A stretch of 64,000 nt of DNA, from the NCBI GenBank assembly GCA_018222605.1, contig JAAEZZ010000003.1:1-64000 (forward strand), in the 5' to 3' direction. Positions 17,264-27,406 of this stretch are shown in pieces. Under the pieces are notes generated by a model. That model saw only the letters and a list, made by a program, of their open reading frames with translations. It made no database searches and was not told where the DNA came from. The position numbers and the translations under genes are program-made. The stretch's first letter is position 1. Each line of letters opens with the position of its first letter. The DNA comes from Alphaproteobacteria bacterium. Lineage in GTDB: Bacteria; Pseudomonadota; Alphaproteobacteria; Caulobacterales; Hyphomonadaceae.

Positions 17264-18324
17264 GCGCGTGTTCCCATCTTTGTCTCGTTTTCGGGATCTG
17301 CCACCGTTTGGCAGTCTGTCGACGCCAGATGCAGGTCACCCCATAGGGGGCCTTCCGGTGGGCACACCCATCCATCCTGGAAGCGGAGCGGATTGGGCCA
17401 GTCGTTTGTCTGCAGTAACGGCCCATCCAGATCCGCAAAGTCTGTCCACTGGGCGATGAGATAGGCTGGCGCCATAGCGAGCGAACCGCCGCACATGTTG
17501 CCGACCATGGTCTTCAAACCCAACCGGGCTGCCTCATTGTACAGCCGCATCGCTTCGGTAAGCCCGCCCGTCTTATCGAGCTTGATATTGATCGCATCAT
17601 AGCGGCGGGCGGCAGCAGGCAGATCCGAGCAATCCTGACAAGACTCGTCGGCCATCAGCAGGACCGGACACGAGTATCCCTCCAGGCCTTCATCCTCTGT
17701 CTCCGGCAGCGGCTGCTCTATGACAGAGACCTCAAGCTGCTTCAGCTCAGGCGCCAGCGACTTCAGGAGTTCAAGGCTCCATGACTGGTTGGCGTCCACG
17801 ATCAGCTTCGCATCCGGTCGCACCGCACGAATCGCCGCAACAGCGTCGATATGATGATCGGCGTCCGCCTTGATCTTGATCCGGTGAAATCCCGACTGCC
17901 TGGCCGCTTCGGCCGCAGCATCTGCGGCGCTCTTAAGTCCGACTGTGTAAACGGTCTCAACCGGCGCCAGAGTCTCTAATCCGAGCAAACTATGCACCGG
18001 CCTCTTCTGTCGGGCCGAAGCGAGTTCCCAAAGCGCGACATCCAGCGCATTACGGGCACCGCCGGCGGGCAGGATGTATTGCAGTTCCTGCATGGACAGC
18101 CCATTCTCAACCTGCTCACGCACCGATTCTATCTGTTGACTGATCGTTTCAAAGGTCTCCCCCCTATAGGAAACACCTTGCGTCTCAGACCGGCCGACAC
18201 AGCCGTTTCTGTCGGTCAGTTCGACGACCAACGAATCTATCCGTGACCAAGCCTCACCCGCGATGATAAAAGGGGGGGCCAGCGTCCATGGCTGGCGGCG
18301 TATATGAAGCGACAGCCGGGTCAT
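17260..18324 (-). CDS. dgcA: Enolase-superfamily racemase/epimerase, DgcA-like
   Basis: 354 residues of the muconate-lactonizing/mandelate-racemase branch. Catalytic features are the KxK in RIKIKADAD, VDANQSW, VIEQPLP, LMADESC and INIKLDKTGG, so both general-base lysines and the Asp/Glu/Asp metal ligands are present. Dipeptide epimerases and N-acetyl-D-glutamate racemase (DgcA) share this layout. The tight link to a DUF1611 gene (overlap at 18321-18324) matches the published dgcN-dgcA pair of marine bacteria, in which D-Glu is acetylated by DgcN and racemised by DgcA to N-acetyl-L-Glu. The name rests on context; an L-Ala-D/L-Glu epimerase role remains possible. Confidence 0.82.
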   Translation of the reverse strand: MTRLSLHIRRQPWTLAPPFIIAGEAWSRIDSLVVELTDRNGCVGRSETQGVSYRGETFETISQQIESVREQVENGLSMQELQYILPAGGARNALDVALWELASARQKRPVHSLLGLETLAPVETVYTVGLKSAADAAAEAARQSGFHRIKIKADADHHIDAVAAIRAVRPDAKLIVDANQSWSLELLKSLAPELKQLEVSVIEQPLPETEDEGLEGYSCPVLLMADESCQDCSDLPAAARRYDAINIKLDKTGGLTEAMRLYNEAARLGLKTMVGNMCGGSLAMAPAYLIAQWTDFADLDGPLLQTNDWPNPLRFQDGWVCPPEGPLWGDLHLASTDCQTVADPENETKMGTRA

Positions 18325-19385
18325 AGCAGAAAGTCCAATAGCGGGTCGAGACAGCTCACCATTGGATCGAAGCAGGGGACGCCATGCTGGTCGGCTGTCC
18401 GTTCCAGCAGGTCGGCACGTTCGTCAGGCGTCAAGCCTGCGGTATTGAGACTGATGCCGGCGCAGCGAATATGCGGATTTGTAAGCTGTCCCATTGCAAG
18501 ATTGATCTCGATTGCATTCTTCAGTGAGGGGACCGGAAAATCCGGGAACCCATCCAGCGTCGCCCGGCCTGGCTGATGGCAGAGTATGATATAGTCGGGC
18601 TGGGAGCCATGCAGCAGCCCGAGACTGACCGCGGCATAGGCGGGGTGACCCAGCGCGCCCTGCCCTTCAATAATATCCCAGTGCCCCTGCGCGTTCGCCG
18701 GTGATAGTGCCTCTGCCGCTCCACTAATGAAATCCGAAATAACCGAGTCGATTGGGACACCGCTGCCCGCAAGCATGATGCCGGTCTGACCTGTCGCTCG
18801 AAATGTCGCAGCTTGGCCTCGCTCCGCCATTGCCCGGGTGATCGCAAGGGCCGTATACTTCTTGCCGATGGCGCAATCAGTCCCGACTGTGAGAAGCCGC
18901 TTGCCACTCCGCTTGCTGCCAGTGCCGACTGTCAAGGGTGGCTGCCAGTGCCGGATATCTATCAGATGACAGCCATTTTCTTCTGCAAGCGCAGCCAACC
19001 CTGGCACCGTTGTTAGCGACTGGTGCATGCCGCTTATGATGCCGAGTCCCATCCTAACCGCTGCACGCAGGTCCGGCCACCAACTTTCAGACAACCGACC
19101 ACCATCCGTGGCGATACCAATCAGCAGACTTTTCGCCCCGTTCTTGCGCGCCGCTTCGAATGTCAAGTCTGGAAGACCTATGCCAGGCACGTCAGGATGC
19201 ATGCGATATTGCCCAAGGCAAGAATCAGGGGCCCACTCACGCAGACCCATGGCGGTCTTCAAGTCTGCGCGGGACCGCGCATTGCCCAAAAAGACCAGAT
19301 AAGGTGCGGGCAGTAAAAGCTGACGCTGGGGACCCTCCGTCACACTTTTAGCCGTTTTCAGCGCCGATATGCTCTGTGATGCCAT
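18321..19385 (-). CDS. dgcN: DUF1611 protein, DgcN-like N-acetyltransferase
   Basis: 354 residues. The N-terminal part is a Rossmann-like region and the C-terminal half has a P-loop-like fold with LLTVGTDCAIGKKYTALAI, then FRATGQTGIMLAGSGVPID, HWDIIEGQGALGHPAYA and YIILCHQPGR, all typical of DUF1611 proteins. Members called DgcN are reported to acetylate D-glutamate as the first step in a D-Glu catabolic pathway, with DgcA as the second. Here the stop overlaps the DgcA-like start by four bases, so the two are probably made in equal amounts. Cytoplasmic; no signal peptide. Confidence 0.82.
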   Translation of the reverse strand: MASQSISALKTAKSVTEGPQRQLLLPAPYLVFLGNARSRADLKTAMGLREWAPDSCLGQYRMHPDVPGIGLPDLTFEAARKNGAKSLLIGIATDGGRLSESWWPDLRAAVRMGLGIISGMHQSLTTVPGLAALAEENGCHLIDIRHWQPPLTVGTGSKRSGKRLLTVGTDCAIGKKYTALAITRAMAERGQAATFRATGQTGIMLAGSGVPIDSVISDFISGAAEALSPANAQGHWDIIEGQGALGHPAYAAVSLGLLHGSQPDYIILCHQPGRATLDGFPDFPVPSLKNAIEINLAMGQLTNPHIRCAGISLNTAGLTPDERADLLERTADQHGVPCFDPMVSCLDPLLDFLL

Positions 19386-19469
19386 GCCTGTCTCTCAAGC
19401 CCGTAATGGTTTTAATACATACATTCTTAGCACGCCCCCGCGCGCTCCGGTCGGCAGGATATTTCGAAT

Positions 19470-20960
19470 TCAAGGGCATTTGATCTCAGGTATTCCGCTC
19501 GAAGACGCTGTTTCCGTAGCAGGTTCTTTTGCGTCTTCCGGCGCTGTTTCAGGAAGCCGCCTGATTGCAATTCCAGCAAGGATGAGCACACAGGCCACCA
19601 ATGGACTTGCGATGTTGAAAAAACAGAAAGGCGCGTAGGCCCAGGTCGCCACGCCTAACGTCGGAGCCATGAAAGCACCACACGTATTCCAAGGAACAAG
19701 CGGCGACGTGACAGTCCCAAAATCCTCCGCGGTTCGTGAGAGCATTTCAGAGCGAAAGCCGCGCGCCTTTACCTCACCAGCATACATCCGCGTCGACAGG
19801 ACAATGGAGAGATACTGGTCTGCTGCCACCACGTTTGACATAAGAGCGGTGGCACCCGCGCCGAGGAAGACAGACCTGTCACGCCGCATCAGACGAAGGA
19901 CCGCGCGTAGAATCTGATCAAGGCAACCGGAGCGTTCCATCATGCCGCTGAAGAACATCGCCGAGACGATTAACCAGATGGTCGTCAGCATACTGGACAT
20001 TCCACCACGGGAAAGCAGTTCACGCGCTGCAGGAAGGTCACCGTCGTAAACATACCCTGTCGCGACGAAGCTCCAATAGCTTAGGAGTCTGCCACCTAAA
20101 TCCGCTCCATTCGCCTCAGTTTGGGCCACCAAGCCGATGAGAATGCCTGCAAGAATGGACACCACAAGCACGACGAGCGGCGGCACGCGCAACATCGCGA
20201 GCACGACCAACAAACCCATCGGTGCAAACACGAGCCAGTCCATGTTGAAATTGCGCCGGAACTCTTCCACCAGCGCAGCCAGTTGCGTAGTATCGAGTTG
20301 CGCCGAACTGTTCAGACTGAACACAAGAAACAGAAAGAAGGCCACCAGATAGGCAGACACAGTCGTCCACAGCAGATAACGGACATGGACGAAGAGATCG
20401 GCACCTACCATGCTGGCCGAAAGGTTTGTCGTATCCGATAACGGTGACAGTTTGTCTCCGAAATATGCGCCTGAAATAATGGCCCCCGCCGTCATGGGGA
20501 GAGAATGTCCGGACGCTTCTGCGATCGCGATAATTGCAACCCCGATCGTTCCGGTAGTCGTCCATGCACTACCTGTTGCCAGCGCTACAACTGAGCAGAG
20601 CACCATTGCACCAGGATAGAATATTGCGGGGTGTAGTAGACCTGCCCCGAAGGCGATCAGAGCCGGAATAACCCCAGCGGCAATCCATACTGCAATCAGA
20701 CCACCAATGCTGAGCAGTAGAAGGACCGGCGTCACGACCATGCGGAAATGCTCGGCGACCGAGTCTTCAAGCGCTTTCCACGACACCCCGCTCAGCACGC
20801 CGACGGCGCCCGCCGCCATACCCGCACCCATCAGTGCCACCTGTACCGGGCCACCGGTCGCTTCGTCTCCAAAAGTGAAAACGGCAAGTCCTAGCAAAAA
20901 CAGGAGAATAAACAGGGGCGCGAGAGCCAACCAGAATGAAGGGCGATCTGTTGCTGTCAT
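19470..20960 (-). CDS. NhaC-family Na+/H+ antiporter-type transporter
   Basis: I chose the ATG at 20960 (MTATDRPSFWLALAPLF), giving 496 residues; the track start adds 33 polar residues without a ribosome site. About 11-12 membrane helices. Motifs fit the NhaC group: ATGSAWTTTGTIGVA, GAIISGAYFGDKLSPLSDTTN and, in the second half, NVVAADQYLS and PLVPWNTCGAFM. NhaC proteins exchange Na+ for H+, but relatives also carry organic acids and amino acids. Position between a TonB receptor and the DgcN/DgcA genes suggests that it imports the amino acid or peptide fragment, or balances sodium during such import. The transported solute is an inference. Confidence 0.85.
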   Translation of the reverse strand: MTATDRPSFWLALAPLFILLFLLGLAVFTFGDEATGGPVQVALMGAGMAAGAVGVLSGVSWKALEDSVAEHFRMVVTPVLLLLSIGGLIAVWIAAGVIPALIAFGAGLLHPAIFYPGAMVLCSVVALATGSAWTTTGTIGVAIIAIAEASGHSLPMTAGAIISGAYFGDKLSPLSDTTNLSASMVGADLFVHVRYLLWTTVSAYLVAFFLFLVFSLNSSAQLDTTQLAALVEEFRRNFNMDWLVFAPMGLLVVLAMLRVPPLVVLVVSILAGILIGLVAQTEANGADLGGRLLSYWSFVATGYVYDGDLPAARELLSRGGMSSMLTTIWLIVSAMFFSGMMERSGCLDQILRAVLRLMRRDRSVFLGAGATALMSNVVAADQYLSIVLSTRMYAGEVKARGFRSEMLSRTAEDFGTVTSPLVPWNTCGAFMAPTLGVATWAYAPFCFFNIASPLVACVLILAGIAIRRLPETAPEDAKEPATETASSSGIPEIKCP

Positions 20961-21061
20961 GATGCTCCGCGCGCCATGAACCGCACCGATCCGTGATGTC
21001 TTGCCAGGCTTTCCTGGGGCGGCGTCCGGCGGGAAACCCCGGACGCCGCTTGAAACCACAT

Positions 21062-23272
21062 CTAGAATTCCTTCCTCAAAGTGACGCCAACTGTCCGGGG
21101 CGTCAGGAAGGACTGTGCAGGCGCTCCGCCGTAGGAGAAGGTGTCGGAGAAGGTCACCGAATCCTTGTTGAGGAGGTTCTTCGCGAAGATTGAGATATCC
21201 CAGCCCTCTGACCGTATACCCAGGCTCGCATTGAGGACGACATAGTCGCCCACCTCCTTGTCCTCGGTGATGCCGAAACGAGAATCGAGATTGTTCGCCG
21301 CGACATTGTCCTGAAACTCCTCGATCAATGTCGAGCGGAACGGACCGATATAGTTCAGGTTGCCGTTCGCATAGACATCCAGGCCATTCGTCAGCTGTCT
21401 GTCATAGGACAGCGCGAGGTTCATCATGCTTTCCGGAGCCGCCGGCAACTTTTGACTCTGATACTGAGCGTTGCCATCGAGTTGCGTATCCACATAGGAC
21501 CCGCTTAGCAACAGGGTGAGATTCCGTGTCACGAGGGCAGAAAATTCAGCTTCGATACCCTGACTGGTGGCGCTGCCGAGATTAACCAGTGGCGTGTATG
21601 CACCTCCCGCGAGCGTTAGAAAGACAGGTATCTCCGTCCAATCGGCGAAGAAGACTGCACCGCTGAGGTTTGCTCGACCGTCTGCCAGCGAGAGTTTGGT
21701 TCCGGCTTCATAGTTCCACAGGGAGTCCGAATTGTAAGCGTAGTATTGCTCCTCATTGGGAATATCGATGCCGGGCAGGTTCGGCGGAGCCCCGTTGAAA
21801 CCGCCAAGACGGAACCCTTTTGATACCTGGAAGTAGTAGAGCTGGCCTTCGCGAGGCTCGTAGCGAACGTTGATCCGCGGGGTCCAGACACTCTCGGCCT
21901 GCTTGCCGGATTCCGCATCGACCGCAATGTCCTGTTCATAATCGGAATAGCGAACGCCCAGATCGATCCCCCAGCCCCTCGGAAGATCAATATTGGCTTC
22001 GGCAAAACCCGACCATTGGGTCGAGTCGCTGATACGCCCGATTTGCAGGATCGGTCCGAACAGGGCGTCTTCCACAAAGACCGAGTTCCGGACTGAATCC
22101 TCATTTCGATAAAAGGCGCCCACAATCCACTGGACTGGGGAATCCGTTTGCGAGGTCAGACGCACTTCCTGCGAAAAGACGTCACTGTCGACCCGGTCAT
22201 CACTATAGAGATCATAGGATTCCAGCCCCCAGAAAGAAGGAGGGCCCGCCAACGCAACGACGTTGCCGTCATAGAGTGAAGAGTCGCGGCGGCCGAAATA
22301 CTGAGACTCGTAATAAGCAGTCACAGAGTCGAGCCTGACATCGCCAAAGTCGTAACCGACATTCAGGTTATACAGCGAGAAGTCCGTATCATCACGCTCA
22401 TCGCCGCGGCGCCGTTGCGCATTCCCGGCACCTTCAAACGGCTCGCGCACTCGCCGTCCATCGACTTCCGTCGACTGGTCGATGAACTGAAGCAGAATGT
22501 CGAGTTTGTCGGTCGGCTGGACGAGAAAGGCAAGCCTGCCACCGGAAATCGTGCCGCCACCGACATTATCGCCGGTCTGAAGGTTCTTCACATAGGCCGC
22601 CTCGTCGCGCTGGTAGAGCGATCCGCGCAGTGCAACCTTTCCGCCGGGCAGCGGCATGTTCACAGTCGCTGTCAGGTTGCTGCTGGCATCATCGCTGCCA
22701 TCGACAGTACTTGTGCTCGCCGAGAGCTCGGCATGGAAGCCATCAAGATCCGGCCGCTTCGGCAACACGCGCAGTGTACCGCCTAGCGACCCAGCCCCGT
22801 AATACGTGCCCTGCGGCCCGCGCAGAACTTCAATCCGCTCGATATCGACCGGTTCGACTTCGAGCGCCCGAAGACCACCATTCAGCGCGACTTCATCAAA
22901 GTAGGTGACGACTGTGCCGCCAAGATTGCTGCCGCCCGGGGTCGTCGTGAGCCCCCGGATGATCACATTGCTGACGCCGATCCCACTATCAATCAGCGCA
23001 ACACTCGGCACTGTGGTCAGGTAATCTCGGTATTCGTCGGCGCCAAGTTTCTGCAGGTCATCGCTGGTGACGGCAGAAATCGAATAGGCAGCGTTGAGAA
23101 TATCTTCTTCCCTCTTGCTGGCTGTAACAGTCACGCTCTTCAGAACATAGGTTTCATCGACAGGCGCCGTTTCCTCCGCAAAGGCAAAGCCGACTGGGCC
23201 ACCCATTATCAACGCCGGCAGAAGGGCAGCCGTTGCTAAAAGTCTGCGACGTGAACTCCAGGATTTAATCAC
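21062..23272 (-). CDS. TonB-dependent outer-membrane receptor of the D-amino-acid locus
   Basis: I chose the GTG at 23272, which has GGGAGG seven bases upstream and yields MIKSWSSRRRLLATAALLPAL, a good signal peptide; the ATG at 23296 and the track start at 23350 lack such a site. TonB-box region: LKSVTVTASKREEDI. The plug has YSISAVTSDDL, SNVIIRGLTTTPGG and IEVLRGPQGTYYGAGSLGGTLR; the barrel ends in LRKEF with terminal Phe. About 736 residues. It is first in the minus-strand run with the antiporter and DgcN/DgcA genes, so peptidoglycan-derived or D-residue peptides are a plausible ligand (inference). Confidence 0.92.
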   Translation of the reverse strand: MIKSWSSRRRLLATAALLPALIMGGPVGFAFAEETAPVDETYVLKSVTVTASKREEDILNAAYSISAVTSDDLQKLGADEYRDYLTTVPSVALIDSGIGVSNVIIRGLTTTPGGSNLGGTVVTYFDEVALNGGLRALEVEPVDIERIEVLRGPQGTYYGAGSLGGTLRVLPKRPDLDGFHAELSASTSTVDGSDDASSNLTATVNMPLPGGKVALRGSLYQRDEAAYVKNLQTGDNVGGGTISGGRLAFLVQPTDKLDILLQFIDQSTEVDGRRVREPFEGAGNAQRRRGDERDDTDFSLYNLNVGYDFGDVRLDSVTAYYESQYFGRRDSSLYDGNVVALAGPPSFWGLESYDLYSDDRVDSDVFSQEVRLTSQTDSPVQWIVGAFYRNEDSVRNSVFVEDALFGPILQIGRISDSTQWSGFAEANIDLPRGWGIDLGVRYSDYEQDIAVDAESGKQAESVWTPRINVRYEPREGQLYYFQVSKGFRLGGFNGAPPNLPGIDIPNEEQYYAYNSDSLWNYEAGTKLSLADGRANLSGAVFFADWTEIPVFLTLAGGAYTPLVNLGSATSQGIEAEFSALVTRNLTLLLSGSYVDTQLDGNAQYQSQKLPAAPESMMNLALSYDRQLTNGLDVYANGNLNYIGPFRSTLIEEFQDNVAANNLDSRFGITEDKEVGDYVVLNASLGIRSEGWDISIFAKNLLNKDSVTFSDTFSYGGAPAQSFLTPRTVGVTLRKEF

Positions 23273-23520
23273 TGCCAATCCTCCCTGTTTTGACATTTGT
23301 CCCGCAGGTTGAGCATCACCGGAGCGACCGCTGAAGGCCTCATTGGGCAAATACGGAGGATCTCTACGAAACAGTCCCCGTCGCCGTAGAATCTGCTATC
23401 GACGCCCCGCCATTCTGAGCAAATTTGCGCCTGGTCATGGTGCGCTCATCTCCAAAGAACTGTAATTCGTGCTGTCAGACTAACTCGAACCAGTTTCCGC
23501 TTTTCCTGGACGAGCAGGTA

Positions 23521-23740
23521 TCAGGCAGCGAGAAGGTCGCGCCATTCGAGAAGAGCGGCGTCGCGTAGCGATTTGAAGCCGGTCCTGCTCTCAATATTCC
23601 TTTGATGATTGAAGTGATTGTGCACAGACGAATGGATTGAAACGAACTTCTGGAGACTTCGCATACGCCGGAAGCGCAACATCGCTCGTTCTCGTCGGCG
23701 GAAAGGAAGATGGGAATTTTCGTTCGGCACGATTGTTCCT
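23521..23740 (-). pseudogene. IS6-family transposase C-terminal remnant
   Basis: Only the C-terminal part is left: NSHLPFRRRERAMLRFRRM, SLQKFVSIHSSVHNHFN and RDAALLEWRDLLAA, a stretch typical of IS6/IS26-type transposases and close to that of the decayed copy at 9.0-9.6 kb. The catalytic DDE part is absent. It lies about 250 bases before the start of the D-amino-acid locus and next to the serine-recombinase remnant. In 23273-23520 I see no gene. Confidence 0.75.
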
Positions 23741-23764
23741 ATGTCGGCCGCACACTGGCTCAGA

Positions 23765-24130
23765 CAATCAGGCGTTCGACCACGAAATGCGAGACTCAGA
23801 TCACGCAGCTTCTGGACCGCATCATGAATGCCTCAAGCGATAGCGTCGTATCGGCCTATGAGGCCCGAATTACGAAGCTGGAAAAAGAGAAACTGGCGCT
23901 CACCGACAAGCTCTCTCAAACGGGCAAGCCTAAGCGCCCATTTGGTGAAATGTTCGAACTCACCATTTCCTTCCTCTCAAACCCTTGTAATCTTTGGAAA
24001 AGTGAGCGCTATGAGGACAAACAAACCGTGCTGAAACTGGTGTTTTCCTCGCCTCTCAAATACAAGAAGAATGAGGGGTTTCGAACCCCGGATTTCTCCA
24101 GTATTTTCAGCCTGTTACAGGAAATCTCAG
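23765..24130 (+). pseudogene. Serine recombinase, C-terminal remnant
   Basis: The open frame carries a stretch typical of the C-terminal coiled-coil part of large serine recombinases: TQITQLLDRIMNASSDSVVSAYE, then ARITKLEKEKLAL, KPKRPFGEMFELTISFLSN, LVFSSPLKY and NEGFRTPDF. The catalytic resolvase domain and zinc ribbon are missing, so it is inactive. It runs up to tRNA-Ser(CGA). Such recombinases belong to elements that integrate into or near tRNA genes, so this is likely the scar of a former insertion. The track ORF continues into the tRNA; that part is not protein. Confidence 0.7.
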
Positions 24131-24145
24131 GGCTAAAAGAAGGGA

Positions 24146-24235
24146 TGGCGGAGAGAGAGGGATTCGAACCCTCGGAACCCTTGCGAGCTCACTAGTTTTC
24201 GAGACTAGCCTATTCAACCACTCTAGCACCTCTCC
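24146..24235 (-). tRNA. tRNA-Ser (anticodon CGA)
   Basis: Minus-strand cloverleaf of 90 nt including an encoded CCA. The acceptor GGAGAGG pairs with the 3' strand (one G-U pair). The anticodon arm CTAGT-CTCGAAA-ACTAG places CGA at the decoding position, which reads UCG serine codons. The long variable arm (GAGCTCGCAAGGGTTC region) is typical of class II tRNAs. The T arm is GAGGGTTCGAATCCCTC. It borders the serine-recombinase remnant. Confidence 0.95.
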
Positions 24236-24260
24236 GCAGGGCCCGTGGACGGCTGCTTGC

Positions 24261-24287
24261 ACTATATAATATAAGGCCCATGTGCAA
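24261..24287 (-). promoter_or_regulatory. Probable promoter of tRNA-Ser
   Basis: On the minus strand a TTGCAC (-35) is followed after 15 bases by TATAGT (-10), within a very AT-rich stretch (TTATATTATATAG). The implied start lies roughly 20 bases before the mature tRNA 5' end. The two elements sit inside an 8-bp inverted repeat, GCTTGCAC...GTGCAAGC (24255-24289). The spacing is short, so the exact boxes are uncertain. Confidence 0.45.
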
Positions 24288-24314
24288 GCACCTGAAAACG
24301 CCTGAAGATCATAT

Positions 24315-24343
24315 TTGACAGCGCGGCTTGTTTGGTGTTTACC
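24315..24343 (+). promoter_or_regulatory. Probable promoter of rplU-rpmA
   Basis: TTGACA at 24315-24320 matches the -35 consensus exactly; after 17 bases TTTACC (24338-24343) is a weak -10. This would give a 5' leader of about 70 bases before rplU. The leader holds no ORF that I can support, only the out-of-frame track extension. Confidence 0.4.
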
Positions 24344-24420
24344 CCCCGCTTCGAGCGCGGAACCGGCGACGGCTTCGCGCGCAATTCATTTCGATTAGCA
24401 TTCCGGAAGGACGAGACCCC

Positions 24421-25050
24421 ATGTTCGCGGTCATCAAAACAGGCGGTAAGCAGTATAAGGTCGCGGAAGGCGATACGATCACCGTCGAAAAACTGGATGC
24501 CGAAGCTGGTAAGGATGTCACCTTTGACTCCGTGCTCATGGTGGGCAGTGGCGACGACGTAACCGTTGGCGCCCCACTAGTGTCCGGCGCAGCCGTTTTC
24601 GGCGAAGTATCTGAGCAGACGCGCGGTGATAAAGTCATCATCCGCAAGAAGCGTCAGCGCCAAACCTATCGCCGCACGAAAGGCCACCGTCAGCACCTGA
24701 CGGTCGTCACCATCACCGGCATCAGCACCGACGGCAAAAAGCCCGCCAAAAAAGCCGCTCCTAAAAAGGAAGAGGCTCCGAAAGCTGAGGCTGCTCCGGC
24801 CAAGGAAGCGCCTGCAAAGGCTGAAGCGGCTCCGGCTGCTGCCAGCGGTGCAGACGATCTGAAAAAGCTGACCGGCGTTGGCCCGGCCATGGAGAAAAAG
24901 CTGAACGGCGCTGGCATCACGACTTTCGCACAAGTCGCTGCCCTCACCGAGGCTGACATTGCCAAGCTCGAAGAAGAGCTGAGCATCGCAGGTAAGTTCG
25001 AGAAGGGTGACTGGGTCGCCCAGGCTCAGGAATTGGCTAAGGACGCATAA
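24421..25050 (+). CDS. rplU: 50S ribosomal protein L21 with helix-hairpin-helix tail
   Basis: The real start is the ATG at 24421 ([18 protein letters not shown]); the track start adds non-coding leader. Residues 1 to about 100 are canonical L21, ending near [13 protein letters not shown] Lys/Ala/Glu-rich linker of about 40 residues follows, and then a helix-hairpin-helix-like domain ([25 protein letters not shown]...). At 209 residues it is twice the size of E. coli L21; such tails are common in alphaproteobacteria. L21 binds 23S rRNA in the large subunit. It precedes rpmA as usual. Highly expressed, with a promoter candidate at 24315. Confidence 0.97.
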   Translation: MFAVIKTGGKQYKVAEGDTITVEKLDAEAGKDVTFDSVLMVGSGDDVTVGAPLVSGAAVFGEVSEQTRGDKVIIRKKRQRQTYRRTKGHRQHLTVVTITGISTDGKKPAKKAAPKKEEAPKAEAAPAKEAPAKAEAAPAAASGADDLKKLTGVGPAMEKKLNGAGITTFAQVAALTEADIAKLEEELSIAGKFEKGDWVAQAQELAKDA

Positions 25051-25089
25051 GGCTGTATACAAGCCGCGCTAAAGGATCAGGAGCAACTC

Positions 25090-25359
25090 ATGGCTCATAA
25101 GAAATCAGGTGGTTCGTCCCGTAACGGCCGCGACTCAAACCCGAAGTTTCTCGGCGTCAAAAAATTTGGCGGTGAGCATGTGATTCCGGGCAACGTGATC
25201 GTACGTCAGCGCGGCACTCAAAAGTGGCCGGGCAAAGGCGTTGGCATGGGCCGCGATCACACCCTCTTTGCGCTTTCCGAAGGCAAGGTTGAGTTTACGC
25301 GCAAGGCCGGTGGCCGTCTCTACGTAAACATTGTACCGGTCGCGGACGCAGCAGAATAG
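25090..25359 (+). CDS. rpmA: 50S ribosomal protein L27
   Basis: 89 residues beginning [17 protein letters not shown], with [20 protein letters not shown] and [10 protein letters not shown], the hallmark L27 sequence. L27 reaches with its N-terminus into the peptidyl-transferase centre. A good ribosome site (AGGAGC) precedes the ATG. It lies 39 bases after rplU and is followed by an intrinsic terminator at 25416-25450, so rplU and rpmA form a unit that ends here. Confidence 0.98.
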   Translation: MAHKKSGGSSRNGRDSNPKFLGVKKFGGEHVIPGNVIVRQRGTQKWPGKGVGMGRDHTLFALSEGKVEFTRKAGGRLYVNIVPVADAAE

Positions 25360-25415
25360 CGGCTGACAGCGCGGCCGCGGGAACGTGGCCGGATCGCTTC
25401 AGACGATCAGTTTCC

Positions 25416-25450
25416 AAGGGGAGGCAGGCCACTGTCTCCCCTTTATTTTT
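25416..25450 (+). terminator. Intrinsic terminator after rplU-rpmA
   Basis: Stem AAGGGGAG paired with CTCCCCTT (plus one G-T), loop of about ten bases, then TATTTTT. It starts 57 bases after the rpmA stop. The classical form and position support termination of the ribosomal-protein unit before the GNAT gene. Confidence 0.8.
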
Positions 25451-25490
25451 GCCTCCCCTGCCCGCTTCGGCTTCAAGGAGGAGTCATGGC

Positions 25491-27299
<1,809 letters not shown>

Positions 27300-27406
27300 G
27301 GCGAAAAACCTCTCTGTTTCCATCCTCGTGACGGGCAATGGCCTGCCTTGTCAACGGCTTCATTTTCTCTTCCGGCATCTGCCGCACCAGTGTATCGCTG
27401 CGCCTC

